Shown piece by piece: positions 23,947 through 36,258 of a DNA stretch of 64,000 bases. The notes beneath the pieces were generated by a model. The model was not told the DNA's origin. It did not search any database and worked only from the letters and a program-made list of their open reading frames with translations. The DNA lies in NCBI GenBank assembly GCA_963682025.1, contig OY821519.1, positions 145,142,394 to 145,206,393 on the forward strand. Direction: 5' to 3'. The DNA is from Cordilura impudica. Lineage: Eukaryota > Arthropoda > Insecta > Diptera > Scathophagidae. Position 1 is the first letter of the stretch; each line of letters opens with the position of its first letter. Both the position numbers and the translations under genes were made by a program.

Positions 23947-24137
23947 CTAGATGTAATCAGGTGTGATTCTCTACTTCCTGGCCCCAGACCTCCTCTCGCC
24001 AATAACCACGGCCCTCACTATTACAGTACTCCAGATATATGACATTATGTATTTACTTTCTATGGGGGGTGCCACTCCCATTTGTCTGATCCCGCCCATT
24101 TTTCACATTAATAATAGAAGGTATAAGACAGATTTGC
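23947..24137 (-). mobile_element. Helitron 3'-end fragment
   Basis: Begins CTAGATGTAATCAGGTGTGA, the same 3' terminus (minus orientation) as the Helitron at 1336, followed by its CAGTACTCCAGATATATGAC and GGTGCCACTCCCAT blocks. It stops within the repeat unit where LINE sequence resumes, so the 5' end is missing. Confidence 0.7.
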
Positions 24138-24600
24138 AAGTAAGATTAAAATCTTCATAAAATAAACGCTCGTGACGTATACCAAGACGAGGAGTATGAA
24201 CCCTCACTACATCAGACAAAGAAGCGCAACATACTCGTATATTATTTGTTGAAATATTGAATGTAAACATTATAGCAAATGCTGATCTATGATATCTTAA
24301 AGATTGTGGTCCCACAAATTTATGCCTTTATTCATAAGAAAGAACATCGACGGACCAGTTTATTTTGCTAAATGCTAACTTAGTAAATAAAATTTGAATT
24401 TTTTCTATTTTGGCAGAACTATTTTCATAATAAGCACTGCAAATTAAAGAAAAATATTCCTAATTGCTTCCAACGAAAGAAACATACAATGATTTTAATG
24501 GGACAGGGTCACTAAAGTCCGCAGTATTTCGTTAAATGAACGCCAATATTGCATACACTTTAGATGTCATGTTAATTATATGATTATGAAATTTCAAAGT
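24138..24600 (-). pseudogene. LINE ORF2 C-terminal region, fragment
   Basis: The minus strand reads KFHNHIINMTSKVYAIL, DFSDPVPLKSLYVSFVGSN, a stop, then EYFSLICSAYYENSSAKIEK, FTKLAFSKINW and PQSLRYHRSAFAIMF. This is the region after the RT palm in I/Jockey-group LINEs, where SLYVSFVRS.LEYCS is the familiar form. Stops and shifts are present and no palm motifs remain. It may belong with the endonuclease and gag pieces at 26.2-27.4 kb, but the intervening DNA is not RT. Confidence 0.65.
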
Positions 24601-26199
24601 TTTTTAACATCTTATTAAAATTAATTAGGATTAAAAATTAGGATTTAAAAATTCAATTTCTTCAGAGATATTAGTGGAAGTCTTCTTTGAATTTCTTCTA
24701 AAGCCATTAAGTAGTCAAATCCAACAGGCAAAATATCCAAAAGTTACCAAATTACCTGTTCCTATAAATGATTTTTCTGAATACAATGTTGGCACTTTCA
24801 ACCACAAGTACAGAAAATTTTATACGTTTTAATTTTTTTAACTAATTTATTCTTTTATTCTTCAGCCAATACGTTTTGAAGTATTTTGGTACATTTTATT
24901 CCTCCCAATATACTTCTCTTAATAATATTTGAATCAAGTACAATCTGTTCCGCAAAAAATGCACTAAGTCGAATTTCAAATATTCATTAGGATCACCTAC
25001 TTTATTTTGTGTAACAAACTAATTGGTAACGGCTTTCGATGTCTTTACTGCTGCAAAATTAAATTGGTATATTTTTGTTGCAACATGTTTCTTTAGCTCT
25101 GATTTTCAACAGCTCATCACTTTTTCACAGGCTTTACATTTACATTTAAATTTGTCATTCTTTATTTTTGTGTTTACCAGCTTTGATAGAACTTTTGCTT
25201 TCGATATTTTTTTCAGGACATTGCTTTCCTCAGAAGAACTATTCTATTTAGACATTGCTCTACACTTATATAAAGATGACAATAAACTCCCATTGCCTAA
25301 TTATTGCTCAATTTACCAAAGAATTTGTTTTTGATTTAAAAACGGTTGTGTCATTTTCCAAAGAATCTTTTTTTGTAAAATTTAAAAGGAAAAACGTTGA
25401 CAACAATTAATCTTATTGTCATAGGTACCAAATTCAACAATATGTGTTGTCTTTGCAAGAATGATAAATGTAAAAAAATGGCAACCGTGACTACAAAGTA
25501 CCTGCATTTTGATCCATGAAGAAACTATTTGTAAGGATTTTCCCCTACTATTGGCAACACTGGTCTTAAAATCGATAGACTACAAATAAAAGAATTAGTA
25601 AAAAAAATAAAATTTCTGCATGAATGACTGATAGCGATGTTAATAAAATATGCTGGCAGATAGTTTTGCCAAATACAAGAAACGTAAAAAAGTGATTCTC
25701 AAAAAAAAAAAAATAAATAAATTTAGATAAGGAGGGCACGCCGTTTACGCTAAATGTAAGTTTAGCAAAATCAAATTGTTTTTCTTGTTTTTTTAAAGAC
25801 AAAAACAAACATGTATATTGTAGTATGCATTGTGTACTCGTATACAAATAATATTTGTTTCAAAGTTGTTCTATATTTTAGTTTGTTATAGTGGAAGAGA
25901 CTTAAAAAGTACAACTTTTGCTTGAATTCTCATTTGGTTATTTTCAGCAAATATATATGAATTTAGCTTTTTACCAAACAAACTATCTACTGCTTCTGGT
26001 TACTGATGAGGGTTGGTGACTCTTTCCAAAGCTGCTGTATAACCTGTCATGCAGAATATAGATCAATTTTTTGAACCAAATGTGCCAATGTTTTTGCTTT
26101 ATTTAAAGTATTAGATTCTATCTGACGGAGGAAAGTGACACAAAATTTCACATTATTTTTGAAATTATTTCAATTTGTATTTTTAAAAGAAGTTATATT
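24601..26199. other. Mostly unassigned, possible zinc-finger relic at 25064-25160
   Basis: No gene with confidence. On the minus strand 25160-25064 reads KFKCKCKACEKVMSC, a stop, KSELKKHVATKIY. The spacing of Cys and His with K...LKKHV.TK recalls a BED-type finger of hAT transposases, but no catalytic region follows. This identification is weak. Confidence 0.3.
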
Positions 26200-26920
26200 A
26201 GGAGGCAGATTTAATATGATCTCAAAATTTGAAAGGCTAATTTGAAGTTTTTGTGGAAAATGGTCAGAAAAGTTAAATAGACTAAAAATTTTAAAATTTG
26301 GATTTACTAAATCTATACAATTAGAGCTGATCAAAAAATGGTCAAGGAATGAGGAACCATTAAGATACGTTGGTTGTGAGTTGGTAATGCGAACAAAGTA
26401 TGTTGGATTGTGAAGTAAAAAATTATAAAAATATTTCCATTTGCATTATTCATGGAGGCGCCCCAAGAAGAATGTCTAGCGTTAAAGTCGCCACCAATAA
26501 ATGTTGCATAAAAATTTTGAGATATGCTATCCCAAACAAGAAAGACCATTATTTAATATTGATGCATTAAAATTACACGGAATATATATTGAACCAAGTA
26601 AAATTCGTTTAATTAAGCCATCAACTAAAATCTCAATAATTGCAAAAACATAAGGAAACCCTAATCCATCTAAAATGATCTTACGGAATTTAAAAGATTT
26701 CTTTATAACAATCGCTACTCCTTGGGAACAAAAATCTGTTATAAAATTGTAGTTATCAAGAACTACTCTATGTCTTTCCTTTAAATGAGTTTATTGCACG
26801 AGTGCAATGTCAATTTTATTTGTTTTTAAAACATTTAGTAAATCTTTTATACGGCTCAATTCGATAAGAGACCTAACATTAAATGACAATAAATTTAATC
26901 CATTATGGGTCATTTGACTT
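26200..26920 (-). pseudogene. LINE ORF2 endonuclease, degenerate
   Basis: The minus-strand frame starts near 26912 with GLNLLSFNVRSLIELSRI, then NKIDIALVQ, a stop, THLKERHRVV, ILLGSIYIPCNFN and IGGDFNARHSSWG (catalytic GGDFN.RH..W). Past NGSSFLDHFLISSNC it reads through FSDHFPQKLQIS, where the S/D-H motif lies. Frame changes and stops are frequent. It follows an ORF1 end directly, so the two were adjacent ORFs of one element. Confidence 0.75.
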
Positions 26921-27434
26921 TTTAACCTCATCTAGAAGACCAAGACATTGCTGCTTAGCTTCCTCCTTTGATAGGTTCTTGTAATTCCTAATAAAATTCT
27001 CTATTTTATCTTCTAAAGAAATAACCTCGGGTTGACAAAGAACTCTACATATTTTTAAAAACTCTTGAATTATAGGTGGTTTCGATAACATTTTGAAAGT
27101 GACTTGAAAATGATCGACCTTGAAGAACAAAACTATTTTTGTTTAAAACATTAGAGACATTATTATAAGCCATTTGGTTCTTCTTTAAAATATCGAGTCT
27201 AATCTTCTTCTTCATTTCCAAGTATTTTTTATATGCTGAACAGACTTTAAAATTAGAAGGATGTCCATGTTCCTTACAATTGTTACTATAAGGTAAATTT
27301 TCTTTATTAGATACAAATTGACATTCTCCAGGAGAATGTGTTTCATAACATTTAATGCAAGTGTACGGTCTATTACAATTAGTTGACATATGACCCCATT
27401 TTTGACACCGCCAGCATTGAATTTCCACTCTGTT
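26903..27434 (-). pseudogene. LINE ORF1 (gag-like) C-terminal half, three zinc knuckles
   Basis: The minus strand shows CWRCQKWGHMSTNC (CX2CX4HX4C), CIKCYETHSPGEC (CX2CX3HX4C) and a third Cys/His cluster, CKEHGHPSNFKVC, in which the first CX2C is reduced. A Lys-rich region (YLEMKKKIRLDILKKNQM) follows, then a frameshift to VISLEDKIENFIRNYKNLSK and a stop at KSNDP. The N-terminal half is absent because a family B element starts at 27435. The three-knuckle pattern is typical of Jockey/I-group ORF1 proteins. Confidence 0.8.
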
Positions 27435-28460
27435 TTTATACCCTCCACTCCAGTGTGCAGAGGGTATATATAAGTTTGTCATTCCGTTTGTAATAATTAG
27501 AAAAAAAAATTTGGACCCCATAAAATATATATATTTGTGATCGTTATAACAACCGGAGTTGATATAGCGATGTCCGTCTGTCCGTCTGTCCGTCTGTCCG
27601 TCTGTCCGTCTGTCCGTCTGTGGAAATCACGATGACGGCATCAATCGGGCAGCTAGGATGCTCGTTGGCATAAAAAATGATTCATTAACATCCTGAAAAG
27701 TTTGCTATTTAAAATCGTCCAAATCGGTCGGTTAGGGCCCGAGATTTGAATGAAGAACTAAAAAAAGTCTTGAAAAAATATAATTTTCTATGTTGTTCTT
27801 GTCACGATCACGCCCTCAATAGGATAGCTAGGGTGATAATTTTTAGTGAGAATGATTCGCCAAATTCATGGGAAGATTTCTACTTCAAAAATCATTAAAA
27901 TCGGTGGAACAGGTCCAGGTAAATCTATGAAAAATTAAAAAAAAAATGAAAAACATGATGTTTCCATATTGTTCCTGTTGTTATTCTAAATGTTGCATTG
28001 TTGTCATAGCTGGACTTGTTGTTTTTGTGGTCGTTGTGGTAATAATGTAATAAAAACAAACCCTTTGTACATTTTTTTGTGAACTCTGGTAGAAAATTTT
28101 AAAAGTTTCCATTGTTTTGGCATCACTAAAAAAATTTGTTAGATCATTTCTGTCATTGCCACGAGCCTGCATGCAACATTTCAGATCGATTGGCTCACGG
28201 GAAAGGGGCTAAAAATCGATCCAAAATTTTGTCGACAAGCAGACACTACCAGTTAATATAAAGGCAGTAAATAAAGGGAGTAAAAGTTCACCAATAATTT
28301 AAAAAACAAATTTTTATGTATTAATTTATTTAAAGAAAAAAATAATTAAATGAAATAGTAATAATAATAAAAAAAAATAATATACAATACAAAAAAAAAG
28401 AATATATAAATAAAATAAAATAAAGATAAATGCATTCATAGCATTATAATACATATAAAA
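27435..28460 (+). mobile_element. DINE-like element, family B, copy B1 (5' part)
   Basis: Opens with the stem TATACCCTCC...GAGGGTATA around ACTCCAGTGTGCA, followed by GACCCCATAAAAT and a (GTCTGTCC)n tract at 27568-27620. It shares long colinear blocks with copies at 31.7 and 59.8 kb, for example GATCACGCCCTCAATAG, AAAATCGGTGGAACAGG and TTGTTTTTGTGGTCGTT. Its 3' end is not seen here: after 28300 similarity persists only to about 28360. Non-coding. Confidence 0.75.
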
Positions 28461-28816
28461 GGTCAATGTTTTCTAACCGTAACCGTAACTAGTCAGTTGT
28501 TTTTTTTTTACATGAAAATCATTTAAAACAGTTACCGAACGTAACCGGAACGTCCCAATACTTTTCATGTGAAAAAAAGGCTGACACGTTACGTAACAGT
28601 TACATGTCGCTAACTTGTTCTTTACACAGGCTACTGCTTTTGCAGCCAACTTCAAGTCTATTTATATAGTTTCGTAAGCATAACTGATAAAATTGTTTCT
28701 ATTATTTTTTGCTGTAAGTAATAAATTATAAATATACTGAATTTGCAAACTAAAATGGATACATATATTGGAGGTGCTTTAATACAAAAGAGTTAACGAA
28801 ACAAAATCAAAAAAAA
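28461..28816. other. Unassigned AT-rich stretch with small inverted repeat
   Basis: Contains an inverted repeat of TTTACATGAAAA and TTTTCATGTGAAAAAAAGG around 28505-28580, with several AACCGTAAC-type motifs. No gene. Confidence 0.35.
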
Positions 28817-29869
28817 ACAACTCTACAACATCAACAATGGCAGTCATATGTTCTTCAAATAGAAAAAAAAACTGCAAGTGTGTTTTGTTGGCTACAAAAC
28901 AAAAATAGTGTTGACAATATAACAAAATATGTAAAAGAAGTTAGTGCTATGAAATATTTTATTTTGTTTAAAAAAAAAATCGCAAAATGAAAGGCTATAA
29001 TTCCATTAATAATCAAAAGGCGTTAAACTAATTTATTTATTTTTACGTTGTACTAATGCATTTTAAATAAGTAAAAGTAATTGTATATTTAAATAAAAAT
29101 GCATTTGTATTATATGTTGCTGTCGTATTCAGAAAAATCAAGTAGCTGACTATACGACTACAAATGCTGCTGCCAGCAGTCGTCTATGTGTTTCATTCAT
29201 GATGTTGCATTTTTTTGCGAGCAATACTTACATATATTCTAAATAAAGAAATAATAGTTCTTTTCATACTGCGAAATCTATACAAATATATGTACAAATA
29301 CTATATGTCAAATTTCAAATTTGCAATAATTGATACATTTTTGAAAGAAAATTGTATAATATGAAATGTCTTTAATTTATTTCATAGAAAACAATTTTTT
29401 GAGGTGCGTGGATTTTCCATATTTACTGTTTTACTATTTTCGTAATGAGGTTAAATGAGTTAAAAAGAATTTAAAATATTTGAAAATATTAGGTGAGGAT
29501 CCTCAAGATGTAATATACGATCGGTCTAAAACTTTTCACTTAGAGCCACAGTTAAATTCGAAACAACAAAAACCCATATATTTTGTGCATAAAGTTTAAC
29601 ATTAAATGTGCTTTTCTAAAATGTCTATATATTTTTCTCATTCATTTCTGACCATCTTCAATGTAAATTTACCAAAGTTTTTTTTATTGCAATATGTATA
29701 TAAAACTTAAAAATTTAATATTTTTTATTGTGTATTAACTTATTATTCTGCGATTTTCATTACATCACAAAATGTTACAAATTGGCACTACTGTTTCAAA
29801 AACAGAAAACTTCTAAATCAGTTGAAAACAGTTGATCTGTAAAACTGTGTGTGAAATTGTGTCAAATAA

Positions 29870-30360
29870 AGGTGCTATTACATGATGTGTTTTTTACATA
29901 TGTACTGTCAAATTTTCCCACAACAAAAGTTGTACACATCGTGTGATACATATGAAACATTGTTTATGTACAATACATGAAGAATGTCACACGTAAATTT
30001 TTCAATTAGAACAGGTTCTATTTTTGCATGACAAACAAATGAAAATACAACACTGCTTGTGGCGAAAGAAAAACAGAGTAAATTTTTAAGATTAATATTG
30101 AAAGAAAAATAAATTGCTTAGTATTAATTAACAATTAAAAAATACATAACCTTTTTTTAACAAAAAATTTTTGTAAATTCACAAATTAAATCAGCTGTTG
30201 TTTACATTTAGAGGTTATGTCATACGGAAATACATACGCACGTGTGATAGCAAAAATTATGAATCGTATGTAAAAGACAATTTTGACAGACATGAAGAAT
30301 TTCATATGGATAAAAAAAGTGACAGTACATATGTAAAAAACACTTCGTGTAATAGCACCT
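29870..30360. mobile_element. MITE, 491 bp, TAA target duplication
   Basis: Inverted ends of about 42 bp: AGGTGCTATTACATGATGTG on the left and AGGTGCTATTACACGAAGTG on the right (reverse complement), both continuing TTTTTTACATATGTACTGTCA. TAA flanks each side (29867-29869 and 30361-30363). A 3-bp TWA-type duplication is typical of PIF/Harbinger, so that class is the best guess. Non-coding. Confidence 0.75.
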
Positions 30361-30862
30361 TAAAATTACAAATATTAATAAATATAATAATACATATATA
30401 TATATTTTATTAATTTTGTTAAGAATTAGCACAAAATTGATTTTCCATTTTGCATTTCATTTATAAAGAATTCTGCCATATTTTGTTAAAGGGAAAATCC
30501 ATTTTTGTTATATTAAAAAAAACAGACTTGCATTTAATTTTTCCGTGACTGCCTCAATAATTGCGTAGATGCCACCACAATATTTTTTCTAATTAAATAT
30601 TAACCAATATCTAACTAGAATTATGATTTATTCTGACTAAAAAGTTCCAATTAAAAGTTATTCATCCCAATTATGAATATTCTCAAGGAATTTCTTTCTC
30701 ACGGAAAATACATTTCTCGAGAAAAAAATTCCTCCAATTATAAATTCCGCGTGAACAAAAAATGATTAACTGGCATCATCGAATTTCGAAGCCACTTGCT
30801 TTGCTTATTGACAATTTATTTTCTATTTTTTGTGTGTGTTCAAACGACCCTACAATAAATGT

Positions 30863-31647
30863 CCCAATAAACATTTTTGTTTGCTATCAACTTGAGGTGC
30901 ATTTGAGATCAAATACATTTCTCAAATCTCCAGCGTTAATTCTCAAATGCCCTCAATAGTTCGAATATAGTCTTCTCAACTTAAAAGGCACATTTTTATA
31001 TGGCGATTTTCATAGTTATCAAATTGAGAAATTTGTGATTCTCAACTTGATAGCAAAGAAATATTTCCAATCGGTATCAAATGGAAGGTACGGAATTGCC
31101 ATATTAAAAAATATTATACTAATTTTAGAAATGAAAACAATGTACTTATTTTAATGTTTCAATTTAATTTCATTATATATTTAACATTACTATGTACATA
31201 TTTAACATTAAATGTACATATTATGTACATTTTTTAAAATCTAGAATTAAAAATAAATGAATTAATTAGTTGTTCATTTTTTGAAAAATTCGACAAAAAG
31301 CAGAAATAATTAAAAATATATCAATGATTTATTTGTACTTTTTTGGCATTTTTTAATTTAATTTATTATTTATGACATATTTAAATAATATCTCAGACTT
31401 AACACAAATCGTATTCAAGTTGAAAAAATGTTTGGTCTCAAGTGGAGAAAAGTGTTGGATATCCAATTGAGAGTAAAAATGTTTCTCAAAGATTGGAAAA
31501 AATGTTAAGTCTCAACTTGATGTCAAGTTGAAAGCAAACAAGGAGAAAAATTGTTCAACCCAAGTTGAGAATTACATTTGACATCAATTTAAGAACTTAA
31601 CTTTTCTCCAACATTGGAGAAATAATATTTCAATGCATACTGGGGAA
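30863..31647. mobile_element. Candidate MITE with CCCA ends and internal TCTCAACTTGA repeats
   Basis: Left end CCCAATAAACATTTTTG; right end, reverse complemented, CCCAGTATGCATTGAAA. The interior repeats motifs such as CTCAACTTGATAGCAAA in both orientations (for example 30880-30950, 31040-31065 and 31500-31535). A target duplication is not clear. Could be piggyBac-like by the CCC start, but TTAA flanks are absent. Confidence 0.4.
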
Positions 31648-32566
31648 TGACCGAAACTAACACATAAACAGTTTTTTCCTATTTGAAAAACATATGACTG
31701 TCATTGTTGCTGTTGTAGAGTTGTTATACCCTCCACTCCAGTTTGTCATTCCGTTTGTAATAATTAGAAAAAAAATTTTGGACCCCATAAAATTTATATA
31801 TTTGTGATCCTTATAACAACCGGAGTTGATATAGCGATGTCCGTCTGTCCGTCTGTGGAAATCACGATGACGGCATCAATCCGGCAGCTAGGGTACTCGT
31901 TGACATAAAAATGATTCACTAACATCATGAGAAGTTTGCTATTTAAAATCGTCCAAATCGGTCGATTAGGGCCCGAGATTTGAATGAAGAACTAAAAAAG
32001 TCTTGCAAAAAAAAATAATTTTCTATGTTGTTCTTGTCACGATCACGCCCTCAATAGTGCAGCTACAGTGATCATTTTTAGTGAGAATGATTCACCAAAT
32101 TCATGGAAAGATTTCTACTTCAAAAATCATTAAAATCGGTGGAACAGGTCCAGGGAAATCTCTGAAAAAGTAAAAAAAAAATGAAAAACATGATATTTCT
32201 ATATTTTTCTTGTTGTTATTCTAAATTTTGCATTGTTTTCATAGCTGGACTTGTTGTTTTTGTGGTCGTTATGGTAATAATATAACAAAAACAAACCCTT
32301 TGTACATTTTTTTATCAACTCTGGTAGAAAAATTTAAAAGTTTCCATTGTTTTGGCATCACTAAAAAAATATGTTAGATCATTTCTGTCATTGCCACAAG
32401 CCTGCCTGCAAAATTTCAGATCGATTGGGTCACGGGAAAGTGGTTAAAATCGATCCAAAATTTTTTCGACAAGCAGACACTACGAGTTAATACAAAGGGA
32501 GTAAAAATTCACCAACATCTAAAGCAAATAATGCTAAAATACCTAGTTGTTAATAAAAAAAACAAT

Positions 32567-33200
32567 TGGGCAATTCACAATGGGTAATGTATCGTTGTAT
32601 CTCTTGTATCGTGTATCACTTTACAATAGTGTAAAATTGTTGTTGGTAATTTTCACTGAAAAATCTGATACACGATCCAACTTCATTTGCTATGTTTTGT
32701 AAATGTTGTATATTGTATCATAACATATCAGTTCCAAGTGAATGCCAGTTTTTATGAAAAAGAAAAAACAAATACATAGAATATTATCAGCATAAATAAT
32801 TATAAAATAAAATATGGCAAACAATGCAAATAACGCAAATACATCGATAAGTTTATTTATATAAAAATTAATGTTTATATTTTTAGTATGTATTTTCTCT
32901 TTCAGTACCAACCAAAACATTTAACATTTTTTTTTTTTCATTATAAATTAAAATGCAAGAGGTACGTAACTAAAACTCCAGGGTATATCTCACGACCAAA
33001 AAGCAAACACTGACAAGTGTTTTCTCTTATACAAAATAGCAGAAGCGACGAAGCGACGAAGCGATCTTTCCTCGTTGGATCGAAAATTACTAAAGAAAGC
33101 GTTTTACAATATGAAAATACAACTGAGTGTTCACAACAAATGATTGTATTGTGTATTTCAATACAACATACAATATACAACACCTGTTGTGAATTGCCCA
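32567..33200. mobile_element. MITE, 634 bp, AAT target duplication
   Basis: Inverted ends TGGGCAATTCACAA on both sides, flanked by AAT at 32564-32566 and 33201-33203. Removing it gives ACAATGTAAATTT, and copy B3 reads ACATTGTAAATTT at the same point, so the empty site is visible in the same window. Subterminal TTGTAT repeats occur at both ends. A short (CGACGAAG)n-like tract lies near 33043. PIF/Harbinger is plausible from the 3-bp duplication. Confidence 0.8.
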
Positions 33201-33692
33201 AATGTAAATTTAGCAAAAAAATTTATGTATTAATTTATTTAAAGAGAAAAACACAAAAATAACGTTTGATGTTGTATTTTTTGTGTGTAATATTTAAATA
33301 TACATACATACACATATTAAATAATACAAATAATGTACATATATTATATATATGTATGTATGTATATTGATAGTAACTGCATGTTAGAAATAAATCGGTT
33401 ATTTTATTTACATAAAATTCTGCAGTATTTTGTTGTGGGGAAAATACATTTCTTTTGTATTAACAGAGTGTCACTTCATTTTGCTCAGCGTGACTATGCC
33501 ACAGTAGATGCCGCCATAATTTTTGTTTGTTCTAATTAGCTTTGCAATAGTTATTTCTATTTTAACATGAATGTTAATATTTTCAACTAGATATCATACA
33601 GAACAATGTTAAGAGTATACACGGGTTGGTCTTTTATTTCATACGTTTTTTCATTATTCTTTTACAAATATGAACATAAGTTTGGCATATTA

Positions 33693-34264
33693 CCCACCAA
33701 TCTCACATCACACTGCAAGTTCGAAAAACTCAATACACTCACATTTTTTTTTACTAATACACACACATTTTCCGCAGTGGTCACACTAATGGCACCAAAT
33801 TTTTCGTGCGAATAGTGGCAGACACTAACGATGATTAATGTTACCCTGTTATAAATTTAATGCAAATTTACTGGATCCTGTAAAATTGTAATTAAAGTTT
33901 TAACTTGTTAAATCTATTATAATGATTTATTTTTTGAAATGCGCATACAAAAACGTTTGTTAATTATAGAGCATAAATATTATTAACTATTATTAAAATA
34001 ATACTAATAATAATAAATGTAAACATTTTCCCTCAAACATGTGCCTGTATAATAAACTTAGTAACTCTACTTAAAATAAAATAAGAGAGAGAAGTACACA
34101 AATTTTTTCAAGTTTACGCTTCGACAACATTTTAAAAATGAGATTGCAGTCAGATGTTTGAGCATAAAATTTAATGGCGATGGATTCGACTAATTCGAAC
34201 AATTTTTCGTTGATAATACGTACACAACGATTTTACAATTTCAGTGTGATGTGAGATTGGGGGG
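33693..34264. mobile_element. MITE, 572 bp, TTA or TTAA target
   Basis: Inverted ends CCCACCAATCTCACATCACA and, reverse complemented, CCCCCCAATCTCACATCACA, 22 of 23 bases matching. TTA flanks both sides (33690-33692 and 34265-34267). A TTA duplication suggests PIF/Harbinger. Because the right flank is TTAA and the ends begin CCC, a piggyBac-like MITE with a mutated left TTAA is an equal alternative. Non-coding. Confidence 0.7.
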
Positions 34265-34684
34265 TTAACTTTTTGTTGTCTTTACAAAATAGAGTTACCG
34301 AGTTCGTCAATGAGTTTTTTGCTTACAAAACAGTTCTACATAGTTATATAGAATTATTATTCTGCTTTACCTATAAAATATCTGATTGCGATTACATCTA
34401 ATTTTTAAAAATTGTTTATAATTAATAAAGCATTATTATTCACATAAATACAAAATTTCACTTTTTAAATTTTCCATTCAAATTTAAGAAAATATCAATT
34501 ATAATAAAAACTGAAAATAAAATTTCCAATTATAAATTAGAAAATATTAATTGAGTTTCAGAAAATCATATCAAAACGTCGGAAATAATAATTTTAAATT
34601 TAGAAATATCTTTACATTTAAAAATGTTTACATTTAAAAAAAAATATTGCCATTCAGGAGATATTAATAACTTTTCAGTACCGC

Positions 34685-35130
34685 GATTCAGTAACTTCTT
34701 TTAACGATAGTCGAATTGTAAAAAAAAAAAAAAATTGCAAAATTATCAGTAAAATTTTGAAACGATATTCGCTATTGTTAAAGTCAGCTGTTGTTGTTAT
34801 CTAAACGACAACCATTTTTGTGTTGTTTATCCAATCGATAAAAACTTAAATTTTTAGGTTGAAATGTCGTCATACATAAATTAAAATCATGAAATAGTGA
34901 AAATATTTTGCTTTAATTAAAAAACTTTTTTATATAAATAAAAAAATTAAATAGCATATTCAATTCATTATTTCATTTTCAAATAAATAAACAGAAATAT
35001 TAGTAAAAAAAATAAAGATATTAAACATAAACATAAAATCATCCTGTCAAACACGAAGTAATTTGTTTTTTTTCTATTCTTTGTGTTTTTCGCTTATTTT
35101 GACAGAGATGCCACTCCTTTACAATTTAAA
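34685..35130. repeat. Dispersed repeat, second copy at 57.9-58.2 kb
   Basis: Matches 57900-58170 over CGCGATTCAGTAACTTCTTT, TTGTTGTTATCT and ACGACAACCATTTTTGTG blocks. It is absent from the corresponding point of family B copy B3, so it is an insertion in B2. At 58 kb the same sequence lies inside a hAT-like element, which suggests this is a deleted relative of that element. Confidence 0.55.
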
Positions 35131-35926
35131 TAAATAGAAAAACAGATATTAATTTAAATTCAATGAATTTAAGAAAACCTCAAATGATATTTAAGAATTG
35201 CTAACATAAAAATTGTTACATAAGTAAACGTAATTTTATGAGAATGTTATTTTTTATATATAAATTTTCACAATTTTTTTTGGATGAAATTTTGATGAAG
35301 TTTTTCAGAAAATAAAGATAACATTAAATTATTTTATTTAAAATGTTTGGGACTTTTCGTTTTTTGCGTTTTTCATCCCTAATTTGATTATTTATTATTA
35401 TAAATTTATTCTCTATGTTTTCAAAATATGGCAATATTTTAAAAAAAAGTTGAGAGAGCTTTTTTTTTTGGTTATTATTTTGTTACTCCATCCGACCTAT
35501 ATGGCCACAATGAAGAAATATTTGGCCAGTTAAAAGAAACTATACAGCCATCTCCAATTAGCACGATTTAATGCATATAGCCACTCTACACAACCATTAC
35601 CTTTGCAATGGAGGTTAGGACGAGCTATTTAATTAGCAAAAACTAAATTAAACGAGAAGTTATGTCATATAACCGGAAACGCATGCATATAGGTGTATAA
35701 CCAAAATGCATGCCGATCAGCAACCACGATGACCAAAAAACAAACACCGAAATAAATCCGAAATAATAGAAAAGAAGAAAACCAACCCAAAGAATTTGCT
35801 GAAATAATTTGGTATTAAGTTTAACAAATTGTTTACTTTTTCATTTACATTTATTATCAAGACTCAAAGCGAGGTGGAGGGTATCAAAGATTCGGCACAG
35901 CCGAATTTAACACTCTTACTTGTTTG

Positions 35927-36258
35927 GTTATTATTTTGTTACTCCAGCCGACCTATATGGCCGCAATGACAAACTATTTCGCCAGTTGAAAGAAACTATA
36001 CATCCATCTCCAATTAGTATGATTTAATGCATATAGCCACCCTACACAACCATTACCTTTGCAATTGAAGTTAGGGCGAGCTATTTAATTAGCCAAAACA
36101 AAATTAAACGAGAAGTTACGTCTTATAACCGGAAACGCATGCATATAGGAAACGCATGCATATTTTTCCAATATTTTGTTTACATTTATTATCAATACGC
36201 AAACCGAGGTGGAGGGTATCAACGATTCGGCACAACCGAATTTAACATTCTTACTTGT
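35927..36258 (+). mobile_element. DINE-like family B, extra 3' end (B4)
   Basis: Repeats the 3' part of B2 from GGTTATTATTTTGTTACTCC to ATTCGGCACAACCGAAT and CTTACTTG. It lies head to tail directly after B2. It has an internal deletion relative to B2 and ends at the T-rich tail of the next LINE. Confidence 0.75.

Larger units (their letters stand above)
28817..31724. mobile_element. Candidate TIR-bounded insertion, about 2.9 kb, 60-bp inverted ends
   Basis: 28817-28876 and 31665-31724 are inverted copies (AACAACTCTACAACATCAAC against AACAACTCTACAACAGCAAC, then CAGTCATATGTT and TTCAAATAG). No transposase is visible. It contains the 491-bp element at 29870 and another candidate at 30863-31647. 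The right end abuts the first base of family B copy B2, which makes the outer boundary uncertain. An alternative is two unrelated copies of one short repeat in opposite orientation. Confidence 0.4.
31724..35926 (+). mobile_element. DINE-like element, family B, copy B2, carrying nested elements
   Basis: Begins TTATACCCTCCACTCCAG and ends with GGTGGAGGGTATCAAAG, the palindrome ATTCGGCACAGCCGAAT and CTCTTACTTG before T. Interior blocks are colinear with B3 at 59.8-61.9 kb, which is about half as long. The difference is nested insertions at 32567-33200, 33693-34264 and about 34685-35130, plus extra flanking sequence. The 3' terminal hairpin followed by CTTACTTG and insertion at T-T suits Helentron-derived DINEs. 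Non-coding. Confidence 0.75.
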
